From: Silene noctiflora
Taxonomy: Eukaryota > Streptophyta > Magnoliopsida > Caryophyllales > Caryophyllaceae
Reading direction: 5' to 3'
DNA length: 45,498 bases
Assembly (NCBI GenBank): GCA_009801015.1
Contig: VHZZ01000969.1
Span: 96,081 to 141,578, forward strand
The notes under the pieces are model-generated. The model did no database searches. It was given only the letters and a program-made list of their open reading frames with translations, and was not told the origin of the DNA. The position numbers and the translations under genes were made by a program. Below are positions 26,601-41,600 of the stretch, piece after piece. Numbering within the stretch: position 1 is the stretch's first letter; every line of letters starts with the position of its first letter.

Positions 26601-29600
26601 AAAGGGAATGCATAAATGAGTTCCTTAGAGTAGGATATTGAGTTCAAAGACTCCAGAAGTGAGAGGCCTCCACATTCCACAGAGGTTGTTGCAATAACAA
26701 CGTCAACAAAGCCTTGTTTCCAAAATAATTTTGGATCGACTGACGTGTAACATCGTTCAAAGAAGTGAACATGATGTAACACAATGAAGAAAAAAAAAGA
26801 ATGGGAAATAACGATAAAAAAAGTGTGATAGTCAAAAATAAATAAATGAAGTGTGAACAGAATGAAAGGAAAAGACAAAAATGCAGGGACCTTAAAATAG
26901 ACTTAAACAGAGATTTAAATGAGGAATAGGGGTAAAGAGATAACAAGAGAAAAAAGTAACAAGGAATAATAGAACTTGTCAAAAACTCACAATCCTAAAT
27001 ATACTAGAATTTGTCAATTAAAGTTGACATTGCCAGCAACTAAACTATCAGGTAAAATAATTTCTACTATCAGCTCGGGAAATTATTTGTTATTTTTGAA
27101 CTCCAAAGAACCAGTTACGCTGGGTTACTTATAAGAAGCACACTGAAACCTAAGACAGTCACAACGGCACAAGAAACGTAAGAACTAATCAACTTCTCGA
27201 TTAAAAAAAATCAATAACAATTTCATCTGTGAAGAACTGCATACAAAACATTTCAAATAATTAATTAATTAATTAACAACATATAAGGAAGGACACTTCA
27301 GAATGATACCTCAACAAGAATCCACCATCGCTGAGCAGTACCATGGAAGCGATCCTTCCATGTGAAATCAGGGGTCATGAGTAAATCAATCTGAACAACA
27401 GCAACAAATTCAGAAAGGTGCTCCGTCTGTTAGATGGCAAAATCTAATATCTACTAGCAAGAAGGAAAAGAATTGATAAATCTTCCATAAAGGGCGGTAA
27501 AGTCAATTTAATAAAAACAGATTATAAGGTGTTAAACTGTTAACCTTCAAAACAGTCCTAGTGATTGGACTAACAGAAGCAGACAACTGGACCATCGGGA
27601 AAAATCCTAAAAATTGCTTCACAACCTGCAATGCAGACAAATTGGAGCTTCACTTTCAAATAAGAATACTTCATTTTCAGATAAGTAACTTCATATTGCA
27701 AACGATTATTATAAAGCAGTCATAGGATATAGAAGCACAGCCGTACAGAAAATAGGAGCTTACTGGTGTTCCAACTTAAAGGGATAGATACTCAGTACAA
27801 GCAAATGTGAATATACAGTCAATCACAGAAGACTTTTATCATTTCTTAAAACCTAATCTCACACCCACGTGGCCACGAGTAGGAAAAAAGACGGCAAGTT
27901 CCGACCATGTGGCCACCTGGGTAAAGTAGCAGAGTTCCAACCATTGAAGAGCACTTGCAATGAATCCAACCCAGGAATTTTCCGTAGGACATGGGGACAA
28001 AGTTAACACATGCATTACTTGTGTCTCAGCGTCTGACTTTCAATTTGTACATGAACGTTTTTCTTTCGTGTAGTGGGAGAAGGACCAATAAAGTAATATT
28101 TCAAAAACCTTCTTATTAGTCACTCCCTCCATTTCACTAACATCTTCTCCTTTCCATTTTGGGCCTTTTCTTTTAAGATCTTCCTGTTTCCTTTTTGACA
28201 CATAATATGTGGTCAATTATTAGCCCATCTCTTACCGCACACACCCTCCTTAAATAAGAACCACATATTCTCCTTCCCTAAAATATTCAAAGATTGAAAT
28301 GAAGAGGCAAATGGAGAAAGGAGACCTCATTGCTCCCCAAATGAAAATTACACAGATGCTAGATTACTTTCCAGACGAGTAATTGGGACACTATAAAGGC
28401 ACGTGTAGCTTTAACTATGTTACTTCTTTAACTTAATATGACATTGTTACTACATGGTTATAAGAAGATACTGAATTCTGAGATTTCAAAATTAAACAAT
28501 AAAACATTTTAAGATAATAGTAAAGTTTTGGTAATCAGAATTTTCTTTTAAAGCTCGCCATTTAATCCGAAAACCTGATAAATCTAACCATCACCTATGT
28601 GCCACCGACTATATCAAGGTTCATTTTTTGATAAAGGAATTGAAGATATCATTTAAAAGGTACCGAACGGTGATGCCCACTACATCAAGTCATATCTATT
28701 AAAATTAAGTTTTCTGTAACACTACACTTGATAGGCAACACCATGAGAGAAGTGAAAGATATTATTTTCAACCTTATCCCAACAGAAACCAATACATTGA
28801 TATTAAAACAAAAGGTCATATTCACCTCTCTTCGATATTGTGTCACGGACTCACCGTAACTTCTACCATGAGTCACCTCGATACTTTCCGCATCATATCA
28901 TCCGGCATGGTCTAAAGTCTAAAAGCTAGATAACCACGCTCTATTTTCTTAAGTGAAATGAGGCGCTAGTCCCAGGTCCAGACTGAGGGTAAGTGGTGAA
29001 CCTCAGCATCATAAATCCCACAACCTTGATACATACACACAATAGAAACTTACTGCCACAAACTGAGACAATATACCTTCCCTCCAGGATAATAACGAAT
29101 CAGTGCCCCAATGTCTTTCTCCTCCATGTCATAAAGGCGGTCTAGATCAGCCCCTCGATCTTCAAGTTTCCTCAATATCTGAAACAAATTTGAAGACATG
29201 TCAGCAACTACAAATGTAAATTCATTATTTTAAGTAGTGGGTGTCAGGCGAACCTCTAAGGAAATCTCTCGGTCAAATTGTCTAAGAGCATGTTGATGAG
29301 GCCAGATCTGCCGATCAACTGCCTTGCAATATTCTAACATAAAAGACGTCATCTCAGACCAACCTCTCCGAAGACAGATTTCAAATAAAGCACGCATAAT
29401 ACGAGCCAAACTTGCACTTATATATGCAGCATCAGAAACCAACGAAAATGAATCTATAGGTCTTCGGGATATGTAAGCCTGAAAAAGAACCAAAGGAACA
29501 GTGTTTTTCAACTACAATTTGAAATACCAGTATTACGCACTTAATCAAACTCGAGTTCAAATCAAGAATCATACCTGAATGAGAATAGCAACCTTCCCGT

Positions 29601-32600
29601 ATTTACTGGAAGGACCACCTTTAACTTCTAATGGGCAATCACGTGCCAGATCTTCAAGCTCCATTTGTTCCTCCTCTCTCACAACAATATTTTCAAATTC
29701 AGACGAATGTGCCACCATGTCAATAACCTGAACCAGGAGAGGGGGAAGAAGGGCAAAAATGCGGGATAAATTAATTCAGTTAGCAGTAACTATACAGGGA
29801 ATAAGCATAAGAAGTCTTCAATCGTAAATGAATTCACTTCAGAATATGTTGATAACAGAACACCAGAGTACCAGACATGTACGAGATTAAAAACTTAATT
29901 CTGCTCAAACTATGACGCTTTGATAGTGTTAACAGTGACAGGAAGGTAAGACTAGAAAATAGAAACCATAACAATACAACACATTTCAATTTAGTAAGAA
30001 AATCAATTTGTGAATCTCACCTCATTGTCACTCATATAACGTTTTAACATTTCATTGTAAGTTTCCACACTTGAATACTGGATATAGAAATGACTGGCAA
30101 TGCGACCAAGCTCAGTACAGTAGAAGTTGCCGCTTTTCTCATCAAACCGCATCATCTTTGCTTTATCTAGGGAACGGGCAGCCTCAGTTATAAAAGCTCT
30201 TTGTTTCAAACCCAAAGAAGGGTCTGCAACCACCTAGATGAAAACAAAAAAAAGATGTCAGAAGTTTTTAACTTCTTAAAAAAACACCAGGTAAATATCA
30301 GCAAAGATTCACCACATGAAGAATGTCAACAGAAAATATATCCTGGATCACTATCTGTTTCCAAGTGTCTTAGATATGGTAAAGAAGCTTTCTATTTAAA
30401 CTAAAACAGAGAACAGCTGCTTGTAGTCTGCCCTTCCTCAAAGGCTCAAACCAAAAGGATCCTATCAAAAATGTGCCGTAAGGCACTAAACCAGACCCAA
30501 CGCGTTAGTGTCATGCCACAAGAGCGGGATGAATACATTACGCTTCAAAATAGTAAGCAAAGGCTTAAAATGAACTGAAAAGCAAAAGAAAACAAATTCT
30601 TTCTAACATGTACTTGTATATATCATTCCTGCGAGTAGTCTAGCTACATGTTAAAGTGTAATCCTCACAAAAGAGGTGGAAAGACATGTAAAAGAGCTAT
30701 CATTTGATAATCGAAATAACTACTTCCAAAACATTTCTAGACTACAGCAAAAAAAAAAAAATTAAAGAACATTGTCTACATATGCATTAGTTTATAAAAA
30801 TGTAATTCATACCTCATCCCATCCAATACCATATGCTAACGGATTCATCTTCATCCTTAGGAATAAATATGTATAACCAAGCCATGCACAAGCTTCTTTC
30901 ACGTTAGTAACAGTGCCCAATGCAACCTCAGCATTGAGATTATCTTTCAGGGAGCTAATAAACTGCAAAAGGGGCGTAGTAATAAAAAAACACGTACATG
31001 AGATGAAACATTTTCAGGGGAAAAAGTTACACACAATATATTCTACGGAGTACTTTTTTTTCCACATAGCGCCTTTTCATGAATATAGTCAAGACTCAAG
31101 ACCACAAACATGCGATAACAAACTGAGAATTTTATAACTGCCGTGAAACCCCAAACCCCCAAGGCCATACAAAGGTATTACTGTTTCAACACTTCATGGA
31201 GCCAAGTAATAAGCAACCAATGCAAGGTTTGAAACCCTTTCTACTAACTTGAAAAACAAGAACATATTATCAGATTCATGATGTGAAACACAAAATTAAG
31301 ATGTCATCACAGTGGTTTGCATAACAAAACAAAGTAGAAAATATCACCTGACTCTCAATAGGTAGTTGGCTTGTAAGTAGACGCAGGTAATGAGCTAGCT
31401 TGTCATGAGATGTAATAATAATGCCTTCACCGCTTTTGTCAAACTGAGGTCTTCCTGCTCGCCCAAAGATCTGGAAATGCACGATCAAGTCAGTCTAAGG
31501 AAGAACAGAGTACTAGGACAAACACACATGGGCAAAAAGGAACTAACCTGCATAACATCAAGCATGCCAAGATCTCGCCAACCACCAGCTTTCGGATCAT
31601 ATATCTGTGTACCCTGGTCAAACAAAGAAAGATATGCTTGGTTGAGGAACTACTTAAACGTAATTACTTTTACAAAGGGACAAAACGGGCTCTCTAGAAT
31701 ATGCTTTTTATAAAGATAACAAAAGTGCAAAGCCCCTTGCTTTAGGAGAATCACCTTGATTACAACAGTGTGAGCAGGTAAATTTACCCCCCATGCCAGA
31801 GTAGCTGTGCAGACAAGTACCTGAAACAGACCCAAAACATCGAATTGAACAACTGGGAAACAAGATTCTACCAACTGCGAAGACAAGTAAATGTTTACCT
31901 TCAACAACCCCTCAGAGAAAAGCCGCTCAGTAAGACCCCGATCAGCACGTAGCATTCCCGCATGATGAATACCAAACCCACTGTCAAAAAGTTGAACCAG
32001 TTCTTTGTTTCTAGATTTGACAACCTCTTTCTAAAAGCAAAAAGAATAACACACATCATTTAAAAACAGATTTATTACAACGTTATTATGTCAGAAAAGA
32101 ACAATTACACACCATTTTAAAATTCTTACCTTTATTAAGTGAAACTGTGGATGTGTCTCATTCTGAAAGAGCTCCAGATTATCGCTCTCCCGGGCCAGCT
32201 CAACCTGTGGTGATTCTTAAACATTAAAGCAAACCCAAGCAAAGAAAACATACCTTGCTATTAATTCCTGTCCCCTCCTTTACCGAGTAAATTCTTTTCG
32301 ATAATTACATTTTGAGAGAAACTTTTCTTTTACAATGTTTTAAAGTGTTAACCTTAGTTTTATGGGAGTCAAGTGTGTGAAGGATGTAGGCCAAATAAAT
32401 CTAGTGGGAAATACAAAGATAAATGAAATGTAAAGGTCCTAGTTCCATAGAATTTTAAATAGTGTGATCCCGGGCATGAAATTCAAGCCATAAGAATTCA
32501 TCAGAGTATGGCTGAATGAGAGAGCTTATGCAGAGAATCCAAAAGAAACAAGTGAAAATGGCAAACCTCTAATGTCTTAAGAGTTTTAGAGATGTTTAAG

Positions 32601-35600
32601 GGAGAAAGGAACCGAATGGTAACAACATTCTCTTTTAGATAGGGGAAGAAATAAGATGATAGAGGTCCCAACTCCTAATTTAATAGCATGTTCGATAGTG
32701 TAACATGCAATGGGGGCTGATGTCATACCTTCAAAATTTTAGAGATATGTTGAGAGAGAGTAATCAAATGGTTAAAATCATTCTATAAAAGCTATAGGGT
32801 AGTAGTAATATGTCAATAGAACGGAGTAAGAGTACTATAACCCATTATAGAAGAACAAAGGTTACATCAAGATAACGCCAACTATTGAGGGTTTTGAGCT
32901 AATAACTCAAACCACGAGTGTGAAAATCTTATCGAACCAATTTGGCTCTACAGCATGAAGATTAAGCGTGGCGGCAATATCTCCTTTCATAAGAAAAATA
33001 AATAAAATATGATTAAAGCAATAATAAAAAATAGCAATCAATAACCAATAGAGGGCAAGAAGATTTTCTTGATAAATTAAAATGGAGGACAACAAGCTGT
33101 GTTGCAAACTGGTATGAGTAACACCCCATGTTATCCTTTGATTGATAATTTGATATTCTCTATAATTTCCGGAAAGTGCTTCCGAAGCCTACTTGTACAA
33201 TCTTAAGTCCAAACGTTAACTAAATTAAACCTTTTTTTTAAACAAAACTACACGTAAGACACAGATAAGCAATCACATAAACTTGTTAAAAAAATCAAGA
33301 GCATAAAAATAGCCCTACCAATCGCTCTGCAGTTTTCACAGTATCTTTTCGAGAATGGACAAAAACCATTGCTTGGTGACCTTGCCTTAGTGAATCAACA
33401 ACCTTCAATGAAATTATTAGTTGAAAGATAATAAATCAGTTTTCAAAGACAAGTAAAGAAATTGAAAAAAAAAAAATTACCTTCTTATAACAAATCTCAT
33501 TCAGTAAATTAGTACGAGCCAAAAAATTCCTCTCACTAATGCCTATATACTGTTGCGCAAGAGGCACAGGACGATAAGTAGAATCAAAGAAGAATAGCCC
33601 TGCGTCCGGATTCACCCTCAAAAATTGTGCAACCTAAATGGTAAATCATGAAAATTATATTGATTACAAATTTATAACGAATTCAAAAATGAAAAGAGAG
33701 GTGGAAAAGATCTGGGTTGGCAAACCTCTAAATAATTTGGTAGAGTGGCAGAAAGGCCTACAATGCGAATCATGGACTGTGATGACTCCACCTATTGAAA
33801 AAGTTAAGAAAGTTTAACCAAAACCCATATGAATCCCCACTGATCAAAATCGGAAGCATTGTTGGGACACAATTGAAGTTGCTTGTATAGAAAAAGAAAA
33901 AAGTCATCAATACAAAAAAAGAACTAGGAGGCCTCATCGACTCATCGCTCAACAAATAACAATTACCAAAAGTTTATGAAACTCATCGCTCCACAAATAA
34001 CAATTCCCAAAAGAACTAGAAAAAAGTCAGCAATACCAAAAGTTGCTTGTTACCAGTTAAAGTTTGGCAACCTAAAGAGATTGATTAGAAGTCCAAAAAC
34101 TCATTTATATGTTAATTGATGGACACAATCACACAATGTAATAACAGTTTCCATGCCAGTAATTCTTAGGAAAAATCTTTATTAAAGGGGAAAAGGTGAA
34201 CTAAAGAAACTAGAAGGACAAGGAGTCCAAATGAAACTTATATCAGGATCTAAGGTTTACTAGCTTCCAACGTCAACTTTATCTTAAAAGGCAATTATTG
34301 CTCAACAATTTCCAGGCACTCGGTAAATAAGCCGCAAACAAATACTACCTATCTTCAACCCATTTATATCGTCCCCATCTGACTTTTATGGTCAAACAAT
34401 GTATATTTAAATTCAAAAATATTGTCACGTTTCATTTATCAATAAAAACTACTACTCTGTATTTTCATATTATCATTTTTGAAAGCTGGTGAAGGATAAC
34501 ATATAGTTACCAATAAATTCAAATGAGAGCAAAATAAATGGAACGGGAAGTAGTATTACATCAAACTTGCACACATAGATCAAACTTGCACAATCTAACC
34601 TGACGAAGTGTTCGAGCAACTAATGCTTCTATCACAGGGCCTCTATCATCATTCAGCAGATGCACTTCATCAATAATCAAAAGCTTAACTAGCATTGACA
34701 GTGACATATCGCTGCTCTTGCGTGTGATCACGTCCCACTTTTCAGGTGTTGTCACTATCATCTGATTGAAATAGAGCAGATAAATGAGTTTTTTTATCAA
34801 TATAACACAGTGAAACTGTAACCCTCCATAAACAGAAAACTGATCAAAAGCAACCTGAGTTTCTTCGAGTTCATTCTTAGAAAGTTGCATGTCTCCTGTG
34901 AGCTCCTTCACTGTTACATTTAACGGAGATAAACGGCGGCTAAATGTTGAAGTGACTTCAGCAGCTAATGCCTTGTGGAAAGAGGCAAGAAGAATCCAAT
35001 TAATTACAAAAAAAAAAAAAAAAAAAACAGCAAGACGATCAAGAAGTTATAACAGATTGTTACCTTCATCGGAGCAACATAAACAATCTTGAACTCATTT
35101 TTGTGCAGGTATCCATCCTTGAAATGCTGCCCGATCTATCAAAACATGTATCAATTTAGTCATGGCATTGGCATTAGACTCTTAGCACGAAGTCTTGTGA
35201 TAGTAATCAACAGCACTAGAGCTTGATCTCTCAGAAGGTTCATAGCTATATGGGAATCACACTTTACTTCGTCATAATTGCAGCTCGAGATCGACAAAGA
35301 TGCTGACAAACCGTCAATTGTTTCATTGATTGATAAGAGAGCCTTTTTAACCATTTATCCCCCCTCCCCCCCCCCGGTACATACTAATGGCAGTACAGAC
35401 ATGTCTTACACATCCTTAGTAATGTAAATAATGAATTCTCCTCAATAAAAGCACCACCAAAAGACAATCAAGGCAAGCTGACAAGACTGGCAACAATTGT
35501 AAGAGGCATGACCAAGAAATGATACCTCATGCAAAATAGCAATCATGGCGATGTTTGTTTTGCCAGCTCCGGTAGGTGCACATACCTGAAAACAGGAATA

Positions 35601-38600
35601 GCTCAGAAGAGGCTTCTTCTATGCAATGAACCAACACAAGGGCAATTTTCCAACAACTTACAAGAATATTCTCATTAGTGAAGTATACAGTACGAAAGAT
35701 CCTGCTTTGGATACGATTAAGAGATTTATAGCCTTCAAAAGCAGCTTGGGCAAAATCATCCAGTTCTTTAATCTCTATCTGCAAACATTTAAATTATAGA
35801 TATTGAGTAAAATTGTTCAACATCATTCCCCGAACATGCTCTAAAGTTACAAGGATGTGAGCAGAGAGGACATGGGACAGGTAACCAAAACTTGGGTTAT
35901 GACAAAGTATGATTTCCTTGCATTAAAGCAAGAGAAGAAAACTTTCATGCATGTGATAATTTTCCAATTGAAGAACAGCAATTGCTGAGTTCAAACAAAC
36001 AGAATTTGAATAAATGACAGCTGCTGGCTTAACAGCCTTTGAAAGTTTAGCAAGTTCATATTGACCCCTGATTGGTTGCTGTTTGCCAGAAATGATTTTC
36101 AACAATACTTACTGACGCTTACTACGTCATTGGAAATAATGTTGATTGGAGCAGCAAGTAATTGCCACAGCAGAGAAATAGGGATGAGTCTATCATCAGA
36201 CTTCAAAGTCAAGAGGTAGCTTCCAGTCCTAATCTCTAGTTGTACACTTCTCGTGACTACTCAAGAAACTATCCTTGGGCGAAAAAAAGGTCGTTCAGAG
36301 TACATTCTAACATAGTATAACGAAAAACTGTTGGAGGGAATCCTTATCCTCGCCTCTCACTAGGCTACTATATCGTACATCTTCAAAAAGATGCAGGGAC
36401 AGTGGCCACTACCGGCAGGGGCGGACCCAGGATTCAATTTATGGGGTAGCAAAAAAAATAATTAGTCTATATATGCATGTAATGGGATTCGAACCCCGGG
36501 CAATAGGTGGAAACCAAAGCCTTTACCATTTGAACCAGAAGATGTTTATTGTACATTTAATGGAATAACATTTACTTATCTACTATTCAGCACAATAATT
36601 GGGGTAGCACAAATCCGTCCTCTAAATCGTATTTTTTATGTTTGGGGTAGCGAAAGCCACCCTTTGCTACTAGGTGGATCCGCCCCTGACTACCGGCCAC
36701 CTCCTTGAGTCCGCCTCTAACAACATAAAGTTTACCATCAGTTACCACAGATTTCAATCACCATATAAGCTTCCGCAACGCTCTCCGACTCTAATATCCA
36801 AGAATTTTTAGGGCGTCAATAGCTTAAAGAGTAATAAAATTTTGCCATCCAAGGTTTATCTACAGAGCTTAACAGTGATCTTCGTGGTTTATCTACGGAG
36901 CTCGGCATGAGCTCCGTGGCGATAAAGTATGTGAATAAGAAAGGGTATAACAAAAATAATCAAATACTCTATTCTGTCTTCAAATCTTGTTGTTACATAA
37001 ATCAATATTGTTCAAGAATTTCTCCTTTTACAATTTGCAAACCATTTTCGGTCACATAACTCACATTAGCACTCTAAATTAGATCTATTGCTAACTATCT
37101 CGTTACACTCAAAACTTTAAGGGGTCGTTTGGTTCAAAGTATTAGAATGGATTGGAATGGAGTGTGATACCATAGAGGTACAAAGCTAGAACCCCACACT
37201 CGCTAATAGTTGTTTGGTTCGATCTTCGAATGGATAGAGTAATACTGTAATAGTAATTGAGTGGAATGGAGTTAGAAACTTGGGGGTATAAATGGGTATG
37301 GCCGTATGGGATTCCAAGGGGTTGGAATGGAGTTAGAATTCATCAAGTATCTAACTCCATTCCAAAAACCTCCAACCAAACACTAGAATGGAGTGAATCC
37401 ATTACAATTCATTCCAAAAGATCCAACCAAACACCCTCTAAACTTATGATTACTGGTGCTCTCATCTAAGTAAGTTTACTTTCACTTTCATTTAGTTTAT
37501 GCGGGTATGCCTATGGCTATACCTTAACAAAAAAAATAATCCGTAAAAAGATCAATGTAATACCAATTTCTCCCCAGGTTGCATCGGAGCTGTTGGTATT
37601 GGAGGAATTATGACTTCTTCATATCCCTTAAGATGTCTCCTCACAGTTCCTTGTGGAAGTGAAGAAATACCTAATGACTCAGCCCCACCACTTCCCAAAA
37701 CATCATCAAAGAGATTTTTCCTCTCACTTGCTTCAAGTAATGAAGAAAATGTTGCACCAGAAAAGTCATCTTCAATCCCATGATCCATTCCACGTCTTTG
37801 GCGTTTTTCCTCTTTGCGCTTAAGTTTGTCCATTTGCCGTGAGGACTCAGTTTGAACAGTAACCTGCAATTTTACATTGAAGTGATTGAACAATCAAATT
37901 TTCCAGCTAACTAAAAACCAAACAATTTTTAAGACCCACAAAAAGTATTAAAGAGTACCTGAGTCCCATAGCTGGGCATACGAGGTTGACTATTCAAAGT
38001 TGATTTATCAGACCGCAGTACTAGTAAGCCATGACGGATTGCTTCAACAAGATCCTTCCTATGCTGTATAAAATAAAGAGGATTAAACAACATTAAAGAC
38101 CAAACCACAGTGTACGATAGCTGGCTAAGCAAAACAAAGAAACTTTAAATGCAAAACCAGCAACTTATACAACATCGAAGCCTCGGTCCCAAAATTGAGG
38201 AGTCTATGTAAGGGTAATATGTCTACATATCTTGTACAAAATTTGTTTCCAAATTTATCTCCCTACACTTTAAAAATGATCCAGGCTAATAAGAAGGGAA
38301 TATGTACGGGCCCAGAAACACAATCCCCAAATCAAAAACATTAAGTTTGATTCAGAAACAAGTAATCAGATATTTATGGTGAAAGCAGCTGCTCTATGTA
38401 TCTCAGAAAGTGTTTTTTTAAAAAGTAAGATATTAATATTAGCTACACAAGATATTATAGAGGTGGCGTCCCCGCTACAAAAAGACATTATGGAAGTGAT
38501 GGCCATCGCAGGCAGTCGTTACAACAACTGCGGCCGACTGCCACATTTCTGTATAATCATGCTCCTACCTCCACTCAATGCACCCCCTCCTCCTCCTCCT

Positions 38601-41600
38601 CCTCACCCTGCCATCCCTTTAGTGCCAAGATTTCAACGCTGTAGTCTGATGGTGACTTCAATGGGATTCTACCTTTCGGGGTTCGCCCCTCATTCGCACC
38701 AAAAAAATGGGATTCTACCTTTAAGAAAATTGAATTCGTTCATATAATTCCATCCACCAGGTTCTTTTATTGAATTTGTTGATCCCATTGAGTACAAAAA
38801 TTTACAAACTAACGCATGCAAGATACTGTATATACGACAACAAATTAAAATTGGACAGAAAGGAAAGCAGCTGAACCAAGGAGATTCTTTATCTCACCGA
38901 AATAAGCTCTTGAACAGTTTCAAAAGCACCATCCCCAACAAGGTCCAGTAAATCACCAGCAATCTACAACATAGTGCAATTTTTGTTCAATCCAGGTTGC
39001 TATAGTGTACAAATTCTTACTTCGATGCTTGAAATACAGAGAATCTTATACCTCTTCACCAGGCTTGTTAGAATCAAGATCCCGACAAATTTTCATAGCA
39101 AGTTCATCTTGTGATAGCTGGGAGGCATTTCCTTGAACTATGAGATCACATGAGTCTCTCAGCCATTTTAGGTCATATCGAACCCTATCTGCAGTAGACA
39201 ATTTGTCAACAGGCCCAGCTGCTGGCCAATCACTGTAAGGTGAAGTTGATGGAATTAACTCCTCTATCCCCTCATCTTCAACAGATAAATTCGCCAAAAA
39301 ACGTGAAGGAGGTTTAAATTCAAGATTAATTCCAAATTCCACATCATCATCATCACACAGGGTGTCATCTGAAGGAGAAACTGTATGATCTTTAGGCTGT
39401 ATATCACAAAGTTGCTGTGCCAAGTGCACTACTTTCTGTAGGTTACCATCGGCAACATTGTGGCCCAGTATTTTTTGGAATTCTGACCTGAATTGACATA
39501 GGTTAAAATCGTCATTGAAAATAATTTCCAAAAGGCGCAATAGTCAGCTCTGTATTCGAGTATTAGACAATACCATTACATAGAGTTGGAGGATGGGAAA
39601 GGGAGGGTAAGGGAATATAGCAATGATATTTTCCTTCCATATTGTTCCTTCGTTGAAAGGATTTTAATTTAGCTTGTACGAAGGAAAACGGACCCCTCAA
39701 TTCCTCCCCCACCCAAAAAATTATCCAAACAATGGAAATTGTCCCGCTCCCTTTCCCTTCATCCAAATAAGGGGTAAGCTTATAGATTTATATAAGGTTG
39801 ACAAAATGAGGACAAGCCAAAAGGAAAACAGAATAAAAAAAGATGGATAAGCCAGGCGCAATTTCATATTTAAAGAGTTGCCAAATTCCAAAAAATGACA
39901 CTCTCCACATTTAAAACTGTTGCTTCTCACCAAATCCACAAAGGCAGGCAGGAGGAAGTGAAGACTAAGAATTGATACAATTAGAAAGCAGGAACCAGAA
40001 GTGACAACATAATGAGCTACTACTATGTTTTAACTTTGATTTCTTGATCACTATTCCTATGTGACCTGACATAATTGTGTATTGAATGACTTCTAGTAAC
40101 AGGAGGAATCAGCTCAAAGCCTCAAAATAGAAAAACTATCTAGCAAACATATGTCATACCTGAAACCTAGAAACCCCCTACTTAAGAACTCGATCGTGGA
40201 AATTGTTACTCTCAACAACCTAGCATACATTACTAAAATTGGAAAGGAGCAAAGTCATTAATGGAAGAAAGTAAACTCGAAGAACTGGAAATCTCCTACT
40301 TAAAAGAACTCGACCACGGAATTCGTATAAATCACAAATGATCAACGAGTTTAACACTAAACATACCCAATTCCCAGCAGCAATTGCACAAAGTGACACT
40401 CAAGCAACAAAATGGACATGGAGACATGAAGTAGTTCAAGAAAATAAATTACTTTTTCTCGGTAATCCTTCTTCTATCTACCTCCTCCTCCCCAGTGTCA
40501 CTGAAAAGACGATACGCTGCCAAGGCCACTTCACGAAGCTCATCTGACACCACTTCCACACCTATCAACTCTACCACCGCCGCAATAAATTGTTTGTACG
40601 TTTGTCGGACTTCGGAAGATGCTACACACGCAAATAAAAAAAAATCAATTTACACATTCCAATCCACAATAAGTTTCTACAATAATCATAAATAATCAAT
40701 TTTAGAGTCATGTTGGTTCAAGCAAAAATAACTCTTTGGTCCTACAACTACAAATCAAACCAAACTACATCACTTGAATCCTAAAATTACAATTGACGCC
40801 AAAAGTCCTTGATTGATTCACTCCAACCAACAATAGCTTACTAAAATAACCAAAAATGACAATGAATTCTTGACTCATGTAGATTCGAGCAGAAGTAGCA
40901 CCTTATTCCTGAAATTATCAAACCAAACAACATCACTTAAATACTAAAACTACAATCGACACAGAAAGCTCCTCTAAAATAAACAAGGACTCAATCAAAT
41001 AACCAGAAATGACAATAAATTATCGTTTCATGCAAATTCCAGCAGAAATAGCAATGTAAGGTAACAAAATCACCTTGTTCCCAATTATACACAATCTTTC
41101 GAGCTACTTCTGATTCATCTTGCGACTTCGCTTGACTAAAATTTCAAAAATCAAATGCTCGCATTAGCAGTAAAACACGAAATTGTGGAAGAACTAACAA
41201 AAAAAAACTGGAGAAATACAGAGTATGCGAAATTGCATCAAACTAAATCAAATGCTCGAAACTGCACTAAAACACAAAATTGAGCATGAAAAAACAAAAA
41301 CTGGAGAGATATAGAGTATGAAAAATTGTGTCAACTAATTCAAATGCTCGCAAATGCAGTACAACGCGATATTGAGCACGAAATAATTTAAAAATTGAGA
41401 AATCTAGTGTACGAACAATTGTATCAAACTAAATCTAGTGCTCGGAAACGCACTAGAACATGAAATAGTCAGGAAAAAAAGGAGAAATCTAGAGTATGAT
41501 AATCAAACTAAATAAAATACTCGCGATTGCAGTAAAACACGAAATTGAGCATGAAATCATCAAAAACTGGAGGAATATAGGAGTACGAACAATTGCATCA

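Noticed and set aside
26660..26780. Possible TS-type SINE 3' fragment (AACAACGTCAACAAAGCC, then CCAAAATAATTTTGG)
   Set aside because: Wording resembles a common plant repeat, but boundaries, tail and duplication could not be established.
36484..36537. Functional tRNA gene
   Set aside because: The B box is good, but no proper acceptor stem or anticodon arm can be folded by eye.
40453..40481. Alternative donor GTAGAT ending helicase exon 3 at 40482
   Set aside because: It leaves phase 0 while exon 4 needs two leading bases; the donor at 40451-40452 keeps the frame.
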